Shown one piece after another: positions 21,256 through 32,398 of a stretch of DNA of 64,000 nucleotides. The notes beneath the pieces were generated by a model. It was not told the origin of the DNA, did no database searches, and was given only the letters and a program-made list of their open reading frames with translations. Position 1 is the first letter of the stretch, and each line of letters begins with the position of its first letter. Position numbers and translations under genes: made by a program. Where the stretch lies: assembly GCF_018687715.1 (NCBI RefSeq), contig NC_056758.1, forward strand, positions 27,468,967 to 27,532,966, in the 5' to 3' direction. Origin of the DNA: Carya illinoinensis (lineage: Eukaryota > Streptophyta > Magnoliopsida > Fagales > Juglandaceae).

Positions 21256-22096
21256 CTGCTAGCAAAATAGTTACGTTGGACTGGGTTGCTCTGTTTTTGG
21301 CATAGCAAAACAGAGTTACATTGCTGGGATGTTGGGACGCTATGGTTGGGCTGTTTCCATGGTTTTTCTGACGTGAGGCAGCGTCGGCTTGACAGAATGT
21401 AATAAAATGAGAACGAATGAAAGAGGAAAAAGAGGCCACGCTTAAGTTTATGGGAGGGATCGATGAGTTGCAGCGGGTTAGGGTTAATTAACAATGAGAG
21501 GGAAATTCAAGTTTTCCTGAAAATTTGACAAAAGTGAGATTGGCGCTCAAGTTTTCATTCGTTTTTGTTGTGGAAAAATTTTGAGGGAACTTATATATGG
21601 CTATACGTACACATGACGCCCCACGTATGTTATTAGTCATTTCTTTCCTTATTTGGCCTCTTTCCTTCTAATATATGGCTATACGTACGTACTATTTCAT
21701 CCAAATATTTCAATCCTTTATATAATTAAAATATATAATATAATATATTTTATATTATATAATATATATAATATTATTTTATTATATATATTACATATAA
21801 GATAATGTTATTATAATTTTATGTCTATATAAAATATATATAATAATGGTATTACAATCTTAAACATGATAATAATGTTATCATATTTATTTGATCATTT
21901 ACTTTAAATATAATATATACAATAATAACATTTTAAAACTTAATAAATTCTCAAAATATTCCTTTTGGGTCGGGTAACATTTTTATTTTCAGACTCTTAA
22001 TTTTTTTTTAAACGGGTTGGGTTTTAATTTTCAAATAAACCTTGTAAATAACTGGGAATTAGGTTGAGTGAATATTAGGTGGAAATCTATGATTTT
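21256..22096. other. Intergenic CACTA left-arm DNA
   Basis: There is a short 3' flank of the ERF ORF, then from about 21600 very AT-rich DNA (ATATAATATA tracts). No gene seen. Confidence 0.6.
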
Positions 22097-24189
22097 TGTG
22101 ATGACTCGCTTTTACATGTATTTTCACTAAAGGTTTGTTTTTAATTTAATTAATATATTAGTTTATTTATTTTAAATTAATGTATTTTAATTGGTTTTTA
22201 TCTATTTGATGTTGCGTTTTATTTAATTAGTCGTTTTATGGGTTTTTAATCTCGTTTTCGGCGGATTTGTTTTGCTTTCCGGAGTGAGGATTGTATCTCA
22301 TTTCTTTCCTATATCTTTTCTTTTCTCTTTTTCCTTTTTCTCTTTTTCTCTTTTCTTTCCTTTTTCTTTTTTTCTTTTTCTTTTTTCTTCTTCTTTTTCC
22401 TCCCCTCTCTCCCGCCCATAAACCCCCCCGGTTCGTCTCAATCTCTCTTCTCTCCAACGCCGGAACCATCTTCAGCCCAGACCCACCGCCGCCGGCCACC
22501 GTGCCGCACACCACCCCTACCAAAATCTTCCCCTCCCTCCGGTGAACCACCCCACCAATTTTCACTGCCAACGGAGCCGCCGTTTGGCCAGAAAATGCCC
22601 AACAAGCCTCACGAATTTTGCTCCGATCCGCCGCCGTCGCTCCACCTCCAGCCACCATCTCTTCATCACTTCATCACCGGCTCCTTGCCGTCCTAACCCA
22701 CCCATTTCCAGCCTCTAACAGCCACCGGAATAGCTCCCACGAGCTAGCTTTCCATTTTGGAAAATCCGGCATTCCTCCGCCGTTTCCGCCGCCATCCACG
22801 GCCAAACTTCACTTCCATTATCTTCATAAACATACTTAGACCCTTCCCTATCAATCCCGAGCCTTGGTTTGTCCCCGTTCAAAAATAGGTATTTTACAAC
22901 CCACGACCACAGTGAATTTTCACTGTTACGTCCTTCCGCCGTTTGCAACGCCACGTGTTTTCTAAAAATACCATATAGCGCTGTAAGTATTTTCCAAACC
23001 CTACTTTTAGATTTAAATATATTTTACTCTTTGAATAATTAATTGTTGTTGGTTGGCTGATTCCGGACTGAGCCCGAGGAGTTCGGGGGTCGGATGGATC
23101 GAGGACGGAGTGCTTGGTTTTGCTTGTGTTCGATTGCTTGATTATTTGAGCCATGAGGCGTGAGTTGCATATTGTGTTTATGTGCTTTTTGTTTTAATCG
23201 AGAAAATCCCGTTTTATTGGCGTAAATGGTTTTTGGGTGCGTGTGTCTCACGAGCCCAAGCGGGATGGGTTATTATCTCGGTGGAGCTCCTCTGGTCACT
23301 CGGGAGTAGATAATACTGAGTGACATCTCCTGGGTTGTCGCAGGGCGATGACCGGATCGCACGATACGGTAACGCTGTCGTGTCGACTCCGTGGTCCCTA
23401 GAGTGGCGGGGACTAGAGGATGGCCTGGCCCGGTACGCGTGGGGCGCGAGTCTGGGCATCGCTCGTTTAGGTGTCACATGCGTAGTCGTTACCTGCAGTG
23501 TGGCACAGAGCTAGGGTGTGCGGATGATCCCTAGGAGAGATCATGGTGCATGCATAACCGGATTGTTTTTATGGTTTTCGGATGTGGGCCATTTTCTGGG
23601 AAAATGGTGAGGTTTGGTTTTCGAGGCTTTTGATCCATTTTCTAGGAAAATGGTGGTTTGGGCCATTATCTAGGATAATGGCGAGGCTTGGTTTTAAGGA
23701 TATGTTTTTGTGGGCCAAATGGGTTTTTAGCGTACGTGGAAAAATTATGTTTTATGGCGCATGTGCATTGGTTTTTGTTTCATGCATATCATTTGAGTTT
23801 TATATGTTTTTATCTAGTGGTGTTTGGAGTTTACTTACCTGCGGTACCATTTTTGGTACCGTAGATTTTGGTGCAGAGATCGAGGATGAGGAGGAGGAGG
23901 CTGAGCCTGAGGATGCGGCTCCTCCGGGATGCTGATGTTATGCTTTGTATTTGTTTTAAATTATATTTGTGTTTTGTAATATTTATTTATGTATGTTTTG
24001 AATAGCTTTGTATTAAACAAGAAAAATTCTGGTACTTAGTTATTGACTTGCTTTTCGCTGCGTATTTCTCATGCACATTCGTCGCTTATACACACACTTG
24101 GCACAAGTCGATAGGATGATGACCCGTGATGTCATCATCTAGACGTCTCGATTTCCCCTGTCTGTGCATGGAGATTTGGGGGCGTCACA
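22097..24189 (+). repeat. 5' LTR of A2
   Basis: It runs from TGTGATGACT to GGCGTCACA. Scattered differences from the 3' copy indicate some age. In place of the A1 minisatellite it has a different block (about 23210-23580) followed by three hairpins (23589-23607, 23635-23653, 23663-23681). Confidence 0.94.
23735..23935 (+). CDS. Small LTR-encoded ORF, A2 5' copy
   Basis: The ORF is open upstream to 23582 (117 codons), but the part shared with other copies begins near 23735. It reads LLTCGTIFGTVDFGAEIEDE with the tail AEPEDAAPPGC. It has the same stop position as the A2 3' copy. Function unknown. Confidence 0.35.
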   Translation, partial: RGKIMFYGACALVFVSCISFEFYMFLSSGVWSLLTCGTIFGTVDFGAEIEDEEEEAEPEDAAPPGC

Positions 24190-24191
24190 GG

Positions 24192-24203
24192 TGGTATCAG
24201 AGC
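24192..24203 (+). other. Primer binding site of A2
   Basis: TGGTATCAGAGC, two bases after the LTR end; initiator-methionine tRNA type. Confidence 0.9.
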
Positions 24204-24488
24204 GGTTTGGCTCTGGGTAAAACCACATGTCCCGTAGGTAGTACCAGAATGTTTTTTTAAGGTTGTGTTTTAAAAATTATGTTAAGTAAAGTTGTTATTT
24301 GATTGGTTTTTTTTGTTTTATTTGTTTGAACTTGTTTGCTTGTTTTTATTTATTTAGTTATGTTTTTGCAAGCTGGTTTCTTTTGTTTCTTGTGGTGTGA
24401 TGTTGGTCTTTGGTTTTTTTTTTTTTTGTTGTTGGTTTTATTTGTTTTTGTTTTCTTAAAGGGGGTCAAGGGTTGTGGTGGCAGGAAA

Positions 24489-25712
24489 ATGGGGAGGCCA
24501 AAGAAATCTACTCAGGAGCCACGGGACAATACATCAAGAGATGACTCCATAGCCCAAGCAATACAGCAGATGACGGAGTTTATGCAGCAGAATTTTAGGC
24601 CACAGCAGACAGGGCCTTGGCCACAACCAGGAGGACCTTAGCCACAAGAAGGGGGTCCCTGGCTGCCACAAGGAGGGCCTTGTCCGCAACAAGAAGGACT
24701 TTGGCCGCAACCAGGAGGTCCTTGGCCATATCAGGGAGGGCCTTGGCTTTACCCGGGAGGATCTAGTAGCATGGTGCAAGTCGGATGCACCTATGAGCGC
24801 TTTCTGGCGCATAGGACCCCACACTTCACTTGAGAAGAGGATCCACTTCAAGCTGGAAAGTGGATCAAGGACCTGGAAAGAACTTTTGAGGTGTGTGGTT
24901 GCACCGAGGCGCAACAGGTACTCTACGCCAGCCATCTGTTGCAAGGCACTGCTTTTGATTGGTGGGATACCAAGAGGGTGATGCTAGAAGCAGAGTTAGG
25001 ATCATTCGCCGCTGTAACCTGGCAGCGCTTCAAGAAAGAATTTAACGACCGCTTCTTTTCCGCATCGGTAAGGAAGCAAAAGGTAAGAGAATTCTCAAAT
25101 TTGGTCCAAGGAGACATGACAGTGGAACAGTACGCCCGAAGGTTTATAGAACTTGGGCGATTTGCTCCCCACCTTATCGCCACAGAGGAGATGCGAGCTG
25201 AGCGTTTTCAGGAGGGACTACGCCCTGATATACGCCGTATGGTGGTCAGCCACCGGATATCCACTTTTCAGGACTCAGTGGATGTGGCTACCCTTGTGGA
25301 GTGAGAGACTAATCTGAGTATGGGCTCCCCTCCAGGGCTTAAGAGGCGGAGTTTTTCTGGTGAAGGAAGCAGCTCGAGTTCTCCTCAAAAATTTGTTCAG
25401 CGGACTTGAACTCGACCGCAAGCATCCTCAGTTGTTCACATGGGAGGACGTATGCCTGTTTGCGGAGTTTGTAATAGAGCCCATGTAGGTGAGTGCCCTT
25501 TTGGTGGGGCTCGATGTTATAATTGTGGCCAACAGGGTCACTTTGCCCGTGAGTATCCAAGACCAGTTCAAGGAAGCCGTGGAGGTAGACGCGGTGGAAG
25601 AACAAATCCAAGGCAAGCAGTGCAAGCCCGAGTTTATGCTGTCACACCCAGAGATGTGGATGATGAGGCACCAGCGACCCATGATACTGGAGTAATTACA
25701 GGTATGGATTAA
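24489..25712 (+). pseudogene. Gag of A2, with several stops
   Basis: The start MGRPKKSTQEPRDN matches A1 gag. A GGPWPQ-type repeat block follows (24600-24765), then the capsid domain (FDWWDTKRV, FNDRFF, QYARRFIELGRF, RAERFQEGLRPDIRRM) and a zinc knuckle near 25520-25560. The last knuckle cysteine is Tyr (CYNCGQQGHFAREYP), which should impair zinc binding. In-frame stops occur near 24640, 24833, 25303 and 25408. An Arg/Gly-rich tail ends at 25712. Pol follows after an AT-rich gap of about 90 bp. Confidence 0.9.
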
Positions 25713-25802
25713 TTTAATTTAATTTGTTGTTGGATTTAATTTTGGTGTATTTGGTTTCTCCTTTGTTTTTTTTTTTTGGATTCCATGGGTTATGTGTTTG
25801 GT

Positions 25803-25872
25803 TCAGGGAGAGTTCGTTTGTATGAGTTTTATGCTTCCACTTTGTTTGATTCCGGTGCTTCACAGTCATTTG
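25803..25872 (+). pseudogene. Protease start of A2, split by copia C
   Basis: The reading GRVRLYEFYASTLFDSGASQ contains the aspartic protease active site DSGA. Copia C is inserted immediately after the following SF codons. The rest continues at 33730. Confidence 0.85.
25868..25872. repeat. Left target duplication of copia C
   Basis: ATTTG, repeated at 33730-33734. Confidence 0.9.
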
Positions 25873-27202
25873 TGTTGAACCCAAGATTTCAAGTTTTGTG
25901 TAATTATATATTTACACATGGATTTTGATGATAACAAATGAATTCAAAGAATAAAGAAGTCTCAAGCTCAAGTTATCTACACAATGGAGTCAAGCACATT
26001 AAGGAAACAAGCATAAGCAAGAAGGGAACAAGTTCACATTAAAATTATAGAGTAATGTTGTAAATCTCTTCAAAATTCGAAATTAGGATTAATGCTCAAA
26101 ATTAATATTTTATCATAAAGCATTAAAATACATTTTTCACATCTGCATGAATATTTTTGAAAATTAAATTTGAAAATTTTAAAAAATGATTGATTGTCAT
26201 CTTTTACATGTGCATGCCTTGATTAAAGGGTTGAACTTTGAAAATATTAAAGATGATTGATTGTCATCTTTCACATGTGCATGTTTTATTTGAATATTTT
26301 CAAAAGTGATTGATACTTTTTTTGGACTTATACAAAAGGTAGATGATTTTGTTTGAAAATTTTGAAAAGTAAAGTGTGCTCATTTTGTCATATGCAAAAA
26401 GTAAAAGATTAAATTTGAATTTTTTAGTGTGCTCATTTTGTCATATGCCAAAAGTAAAAGATTATGTTTGATTTTTTAAAAAGTGAATCGATGTTGTCTT
26501 TGACAATTGAAAAAGAAGAACCTTTTATTTGAATTTTTTGAAAAAATGAATGATGTTGTCTTTGACATGTGAATTTTTTTAAATTTGAATATGAAATCTC
26601 ATATGCCTATAAATAGATCATTTGAGAACTTCACATTTACAACATCCAGAGCATACAACATTCATTCAAAGCTTTCATTCTCTCTTCTCTAAGCATTGAG
26701 CCTTAATCCTTATTCATTTTGAGAGATATAGTTTGTGCTGTATTGTTCTTATTTCACTCATTGATGAGTGTTTTCTGATAACCTACCCACTATCAGTTTT
26801 TGTATCAGAAAAAGGGTGTGTATAACCCTTGTACGTGTAGAAAGTTTCTATACGGGGAATAGTTGAATCACCACTTGTAAGGTGATTGCAAGTGTAGAGG
26901 GTGTTCTACACGGATCCTTTTTAGCGGTATTATTCAAAGGTGTAATAGGTTTCTATCTCCACCTGAAGGAGGTTGAATAGTGAATTTGGGAATCCTCAAG
27001 GGGTAGCTTGAGGCGAGGACGTAAGCAGTGGGGCCGAACCTCATTAACATACTGAGTTTGCTTCTCTCTTACCCTTACTCTTTATATTTATTGTTATTTC
27101 ATATTTTGTTTATATTTTATATTATATATTTGATTTATAATTATTATTTTTTTTAATACAACTCAATTCACCCCCCCTCTTGTGTTAGTCATCTGGGCAA
27201 CA
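25873..27202 (+). repeat. 5' LTR of copia C (1330 bp)
   Basis: Starts TGTTGAACCC and ends GGGCAACA. It contains internal short repeats with CATTTTGTCATATGC and TGTCATCTTT motifs (26190-26470). Confidence 0.95.
26608..26615 (+). promoter_or_regulatory. TATA box of copia C 5' LTR
   Basis: TATAAATA in CCTATAAATAGATC, conserved in the 3' LTR (33134-33141). Transcription would start about 30 bp downstream. Confidence 0.7.
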
Positions 27203-27204
27203 AT

Positions 27205-27216
27205 TGGTATCAGAGC
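27205..27216 (+). other. Primer binding site of copia C
   Basis: TGGTATCAGAGC, two bases after the LTR end. Confidence 0.9.
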
Positions 27217-27261
27217 TAAGAGCTCTATTATAAGATTAACTATCTTTTGAGTTAAGATCTT

Positions 27262-28896
27262 ATGGCTAACATTGCAGCTTCATTTGGTGAAGGTCAATCT
27301 AACAGTCGGCCTCCACTCTTTTGTGGAGATAATTACTCATTCTGGAAAGTTAGAATGAGAATATTTCTTCAAGTTCAAGGTAGAGAAATCTGGAAATGTA
27401 TTGTAAATGGACCTTATATTCCAACAAAAGTGGTTGATGGAGTAAAGGTCAAAAAGGAAGAAGAAAAGTTTGATCGTGAAGACGATAGACTTTATACTTT
27501 AAATTTAACTGCTATGAATTTATTATATAATGCTCTTAATGGAAATGAGTTTAATAGAATAATGAATTACGCTACGGCAAAGGAAATTTGGGATAACTTG
27601 GAAGTAACTTATGAAGGAACTTCGCAAGTCAAGGAATCAAAAATTTATATTCTTACTCATGAATATGAAATGTTTAAGATGAATGATGATGAATCAATTT
27701 CTAGTATGCGCACTCGTTTTACTAACATCATAAACAGCTTGACAGCTCTTGGCAAAGTTTATTCCAAGATGGAGATAGTAAGAAAAATTCTCAACTCTTT
27801 ACCAAAACGTTGGGAATCAAAAGTTACAGTGATTCTTGAAACTAGAGACCTCAAGAAGCTCGAAGTCAATGAACTCATCGGGTCACTTATCACCCATGAG
27901 TACACATTGAAAAGAGGAAAAGAAGAAGGAAAGCCAAAAAAGAGCTTAGCACTTAAAGTTGTTCCTCATGAAAGTGAAAGTGATGAAGATGAGGAAAATG
28001 AAGATAAAGATGAAGAAGTTGCGATGATAACAAGAAGAATTCAGAGGTTCTTGAAGAAAAATAGAACTCCTCCGAGGAAATCCTTCAAAAAGTTTTCCAA
28101 GAAAGATTCAGGTAAAAATGATACTTTAATTTGTTATAAATGCAATAAACCTGGTCATATCAAACCAGATTGTCCTCTGCTAAAGAAAGATCGAAACAAG
28201 GGCAAGAAAGCAATGAAAGCTACATGGGATGATGATTCAAGTAGTTCAGATAGTGAAGCAAGCAATGGAGAATCAGCAAATCTTTGTCTTATGGCTAAAA
28301 ATGACATTGAGGTAACAAATCTTGATAATATTGAAGATCCTTCATATGAAGAATTGCAAAATGTTTTAGAAGTGGTATATGAGGAATTTGAAAAATTGGG
28401 TATCAAGTATACTGCTTTGAAAAAGAAAAATTCTTCTTTAACAAACGAAATTGAAATTTTAAGAAAAGAAAGTATCATTTTGAAAGATGAAAATCTTGAA
28501 TTGAATAAGAAGAAAACCGATTTAGAAAATATTGTTGAAAACTTTACGAATGGAAAAAGAAATTTTGAAAAACTTCTTGGTAGTCAAAGATGTGTTTTTG
28601 ACAAGGCAGGTTTGGGATATATGTCAAAACAAAAATACAAACCTTATAAAAATTTCTTTGATAATCGTTCTACATCAAAGACTAATATTCAAAATTCTTT
28701 TCATAAAAATAATTTTGTCAAAAAAGGATATTATTATAATCATTCAAGTTTTTCATATATGTCACATGCTATTTGCAATTTTTGTAATAGAAATGGTCAT
28801 AATTATCATACTTGTCCTATTAGAAGAAATCATACAATGACTATTAGGGCCATATGGGTACCTAAAAATCTTGTTTCTTCTAATACTAATAAATAA
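27262..28896 (+). CDS. Gag of copia C (544 aa, intact)
   Basis: This capsid protein of a Ty1/copia element is intact. Residues about 1-230 form the UBN2-type gag domain (PPLFCGDNYSFWKVRMRIFL; WDNLEVTYEGTSQVKESKI; LPKRWESKVTVILE). A basic linker is followed by a CCHC knuckle near residue 293 (CYKCNKPGHIKPDCP), an acidic Ser-rich segment, a coiled-coil-like Lys/Glu/Leu stretch (about 360-430) and a second knuckle near residue 515 (CNFCNRNGHNYHTCP). The ATG follows the primer site by 45 bp. It is the only fully open major retrotransposon gene in the window, which agrees with youth and supports possible trans-supply of Gag. Confidence 0.92.
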   Translation: MANIAASFGEGQSNSRPPLFCGDNYSFWKVRMRIFLQVQGREIWKCIVNGPYIPTKVVDGVKVKKEEEKFDREDDRLYTLNLTAMNLLYNALNGNEFNRIMNYATAKEIWDNLEVTYEGTSQVKESKIYILTHEYEMFKMNDDESISSMRTRFTNIINSLTALGKVYSKMEIVRKILNSLPKRWESKVTVILETRDLKKLEVNELIGSLITHEYTLKRGKEEGKPKKSLALKVVPHESESDEDEENEDKDEEVAMITRRIQRFLKKNRTPPRKSFKKFSKKDSGKNDTLICYKCNKPGHIKPDCPLLKKDRNKGKKAMKATWDDDSSSSDSEASNGESANLCLMAKNDIEVTNLDNIEDPSYEELQNVLEVVYEEFEKLGIKYTALKKKNSSLTNEIEILRKESIILKDENLELNKKKTDLENIVENFTNGKRNFEKLLGSQRCVFDKAGLGYMSKQKYKPYKNFFDNRSTSKTNIQNSFHKNNFVKKGYYYNHSSFSYMSHAICNFCNRNGHNYHTCPIRRNHTMTIRAIWVPKNLVSSNTNK

Positions 28897-28954
28897 AGGA
28901 CCCAAAGAACTTGGGTACCAAGAAAAATCATTTTAATTGTTTTTATAGGTATGC

Positions 28955-29248
28955 ATGAAGTCTTCCACAAGCAAAAACAAATGGTTTTTAGATAGTGGAT
29001 GTTCAAGACACATGACGGGAGACAAGACTAAGTTCTTTGATCTTAGATCTAAAGAAGAAGGACACGTGACATTTGGAGATAATTCGAAAGGGAAGATCAT
29101 GGGAATAGGTAAAATTGGTAATGAATCTTCTCTTATAATTGAAGATGTTCTACTTGTTGAAGGTCTAAAACATAATCTTTTGAGCATAAGTCAATTATGT
29201 GATAAAAGATTTACAGTTACTTTCAAAATGGATAAGTGCATTTTTTGA
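28955..29248 (+). pseudogene. Protease region of copia C
   Basis: The aspartic protease motif WFLDSGCSRHMTGDKTKFF is intact, followed by VTFGDNSKGKIMGIGKIG and LKHNLLSISQLCDKRFTVTF. A stop at 29246 separates it from the pre-integrase region. It is out of frame with gag, which ends at 28896, so expression would need frameshifting or reinitiation, or this is decay. Confidence 0.85.
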
Positions 29249-29281
29249 ATGATCATGATTGTAATATTTATTTTATTGCTT

Positions 29282-30450
29282 TTAGAAACAATAATGTTTA
29301 TACAATTGATTTTGAAGAAATTACCTCACAAGATGCTATTTGCTTTTCAGGTCAAAATGAAACTAGTTGGTTATGACATAGAAGATTAGGTCATGCCAAC
29401 ATGGAACTTATTTCTAAACTTTCAAAAAATGATCTTGTGAGAGGTTTACCAAAAACATATTTTCTTAAAGACAAAATTTGTGATGCATGTCAATTTGGTA
29501 AACAAACAAAAACTTCTTTTAAAACTAAGAAACATATTTCCACTACTAGACCATTGCAACTGATACACATGGATCTTTTTGGACCAAATAGAGTTGCAAG
29601 TCTAGGAGGAAAATATTATGCATTTGTTATTGTTGATGATTTCTCTAGATATACTTGGGTCATCTTTCTTGCTCATAAAGATGAGGCACATAATTCTTTT
29701 TCCAAGTTATGCAAGAGAATTCAAAATGAAAAGGGTTATACTATTTCAAGTATCCGAAGTAATAGGGGAAAAGAGTTTGTTAATAAAAATATTGAAACTT
29801 TTTGTGATGAAAATGGTTTTGTGCATAATTTTTCTGCTCCTCGAACTCCTCAACAAAATGGGGTAGTAGAGAGGAAAAATAGATCTCTTCAAGAGATGGC
29901 AAGAACAATGCTCAATGAGAACAACTTGCCTAGTTATTTTTGGGCCGAAGCGGTAAGTACTGCATGTTATGTTATAAATAGAGTTATGCTAAGGTCTAAG
30001 TTAGATAAAACCCCCTATGAGCTTTGGAATGATAAAAAATCCAACATTGGTTACTTTCATGTATTTGGATGCAAATTTTTTATTTTGAATGACATGGATA
30101 ATTTAGGCAAGTTTGATGCAAAATCTGATGAAGGTATCTTTCTCGGGTATTCTACTAATAGTAAAGCTTATAGAGTATTCAATAAAAAGACTTTGACTGT
30201 ACAAGAATCTATGCATGTAGTATTTGATGAATCTAATTCTCCACTCTCCAAGAAATCTATTGATGAAGAAACAGAAGGTATAAATAACACGGAAAGTTTC
30301 AATCTCAACAAAGAGAAAACAATAGAGGAAGTTCAACATGGAGCCATCAGGAAAGATCATCAAAATTTAATACAAGATGCAACCAAACAGTGGAAATTTG
30401 TGAAAGATCATCCAGTGGAACAAATTTTGGGAGAACCTTCACAAGGTTTT
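29282..30450 (+). pseudogene. Integrase of copia C
   Basis: A GAG-pre-integrase block (RRLGHANMELISKLSKNDLV, with a stop just before it near 29374; CDACQFGKQTKTSF) is followed by the core: LQLIHMDLFGP (first Asp), FVIVDDFSRYTWVIFL, SIRSNRGKEF and SAPRTPQQNGVVERKNRSLQ (Glu). The usual second catalytic Asp (SDHG or SDRG) is Asn here, so the enzyme should be dead. The C-terminal region (FHVFGCKFFILND; FLGYSTNSKAYRVFN) is present. The reading then runs to DHPVEQILGEPSQG, where the RT deletion begins. Confidence 0.9.
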
Positions 30451-31130
30451 TTGTTAAGACTATGCAGGAAGAATTTGAGATGAGCATGATGGGAGAACTT
30501 ACATTCTTTCTCGGATTGCAAATTAAGCAAGCAAAAAGTGGGACATTCATCAATCAATCAAAATATATTAAGGAATTACTGAAGAAGTTTGGGATGGAAA
30601 ATGCTAAGGAAATTGGAACACCAATGACCCCATTAACTAAACTTGATAAAGATGAATTCGGTAAGCCAGTTGACTCGAAGATATATCGAGGTATGATTGG
30701 TAGCTTATTATATTTAACAACTAGTAGACCAGATATTATGTTTAGTGTGTGCTTATGTGCACGCTTTCAATCATCTCCAAAAGAATCACATTTAATTGCA
30801 GTTAAGCGCATTCTTAGATATCTTAGTAGTATAATTAACTTAGGATTATGGTACCCTAAGCATACATCTTTCGATCTAATCAGCTACACAGATGCAGATT
30901 ATGCTGGCTGTAAAATAGATCGAAAAAGCACTAGTGGAGCATGCCATTTCTTAGGTCATGCATTAGTTTCCTGGTTTAGTAAAAAATAAAATTCTGTTGC
31001 ACTATCTATTGCTGAGGCAGAATATGTTGCTGCGGGTAGTTGTTGTGCTCAAGTTCTCTACATGAAACAACAACTTGAAGATTTTAAACTCAAGTATAAT
31101 CCATTCCAATCAAATGTGATAATACAAGTG
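30444..31130 (+). pseudogene. RT tail and RNase H of copia C after deletion of the RT core
   Basis: After GEPSQG the sequence jumps to FVKTMQEEFEMSMMGELTFF, the late part of copia RT. All earlier RT motifs, including the YVDD active site, are missing. RNase H follows: SLLYLTTSRPDIMFSVCLCA, YTDADYAGCKIDRKSTSG, then a stop at 30987, then SIAEAEYVAAGSC. The C-terminal end (PIQHSRTKHIEIRYHFLRDH-like) extends in shifted frames to about 31300. Confidence 0.9.
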
Positions 31131-31396
31131 TTATAAATCTTTCAAAGAACCCAATACAACATTCTAGAACTAAGCATATTGAAATAAGATATCATTTTCT
31201 TCGAGATCATGTGCGGAAAGGCGATATAGTATTAGAATTCACAAACACACACGATCAGTTAGCAGATATTTTCACAAAGCCTTTACCAGAAGATAGATTA
31301 TGTATGATCAGAAGAGAAATAGGTATGATGCATGCTATAAATATCTCTAAGATAGACGAGAATCAATAAAAATAGAGATAGATTTTTTAAATACTT

Positions 31397-31834
31397 TTAC
31401 ATAAACTTGAGATTCTTAGCCTCATGTTTGAGACGCTCATTCTCTTCATACAATATCATGTCATTCTTATCCATGGGAACCGGCAAGCGGAATGAAGAAT
31501 CTAATAAAGATTTCAACTGTTTATTCTTCTGCCGAATGATTCCTTCCCTTGTGTGAGACTCTTGAACAATTCGTTGAAGTACAACAATTTGTTCTTTGAG
31601 CTTTTCAACTTCATGATTTTTGGCTTGTAGCCGCTGAGAAAAAGCAACAATAGAGGAAGAGTAGCGAGTCCCAAGACTCATCAAGTCATAAATAGCATCA
31701 GAATCTGACTTATTAGTCAGATTATTATTTTCCTGCTGCAACATGGCACCAATGGCAGCTGCAGAAAGGACAGGAGGTTGAGATGCAGGATGCCTCATGA
31801 ATGGATCTAGAGAAATGATAGAAGAATGAGCCAT
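31397..31834 (-). CDS. Antisense coiled-coil ORF in copia C (145 aa; 198 aa from upstream ATG)
   Basis: This minus-strand ORF lies between pol and the 3' LTR. I prefer the ATG at 31834 (MAHSSIISLDPFMRHPASQP) because a TATA box sits about 105 bp upstream (31939-31945) and the intervening DNA looks like a 5' UTR. The longer frame opens at 31993, upstream of the TATA. The protein has a Ser/Ala/Pro-rich N-terminus and heptad-like Leu/Ile/Val spacing over about residues 65-110 (LQAKNHEVEKLKEQIVVLQR), with a second helix-like end (ENERLKHEAKNLKF). I recognise no family. Extra ORFs, some antisense, are known in plant Tat-type gypsy elements, and SIRE copia elements carry env-like sense ORFs here. 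This could be element-borne or a captured host fragment. Confidence 0.55.
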   Translation of the reverse strand: MAHSSIISLDPFMRHPASQPPVLSAAAIGAMLQQENNNLTNKSDSDAIYDLMSLGTRYSSSIVAFSQRLQAKNHEVEKLKEQIVVLQRIVQESHTREGIIRQKNKQLKSLLDSSFRLPVPMDKNDMILYEENERLKHEAKNLKFM

Positions 31835-31938
31835 TGAGACAAGAATAGAAGGCTTAAAACGAGAATGTTGAAGGAATGCAGATGAGTTATAGAGATGAGA
31901 AGAAAACTTGATGCGGATTAGATGAACTTCAGGACTGA

Positions 31939-31945
31939 TTTTATA
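31939..31945 (-). promoter_or_regulatory. TATA box for the antisense ORF
   Basis: The minus strand reads CTCTATAAAATCAG. The expected start site, about 30 bp downstream, leaves a leader of about 70-80 bases before the ATG at 31834. Confidence 0.45.
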
Positions 31946-32389
31946 GAGATAGCATAAAGAACAAGACAAGCTATCATCCAAGTCAAAGAGCAATGTATTT
32001 TTTCCCGATCAGTGAAAATGATAATTTTTTTAGAAACTCGGAGCCTTCAATCTCGTTTGTCAACAACATCAGGCGATTTTTTCAAATCTCCAGCCGCACT
32101 TGTCGGCTCACGGACGGATGAAATTTATTTATTTTTTTAACTATTTACAGTGTCTACTAACGCACCGTTTTCTTCAGATCCATTTACTTGTTGCGGATCC
32201 TTTTTAATGATGCCAAAAGGGGGAGAAGTATTAGACTAGAACATTAACATTGTTTGAATTGCTAAACTTATTATATATGCTTGGAATTATATTTATATTT
32301 TTGCTTGAAAAACTAACGCACATTCTCAGGGGTAGCTTAAGTATTAATACAGCTTTCAGGTTTTATCAAGTATTTGTCATCATCAAAAA

Positions 32390-32398
32390 TGGGAAGAT
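32390..32398 (+). other. Polypurine tract of copia C
   Basis: AATGGGAAGAT stands just before the 3' LTR start TGTTGAACCC. A stronger purine run, AAAAGGGGGAGAAG (32216-32229), lies 170 bp upstream, as in some SIRE-type elements. Confidence 0.6.
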
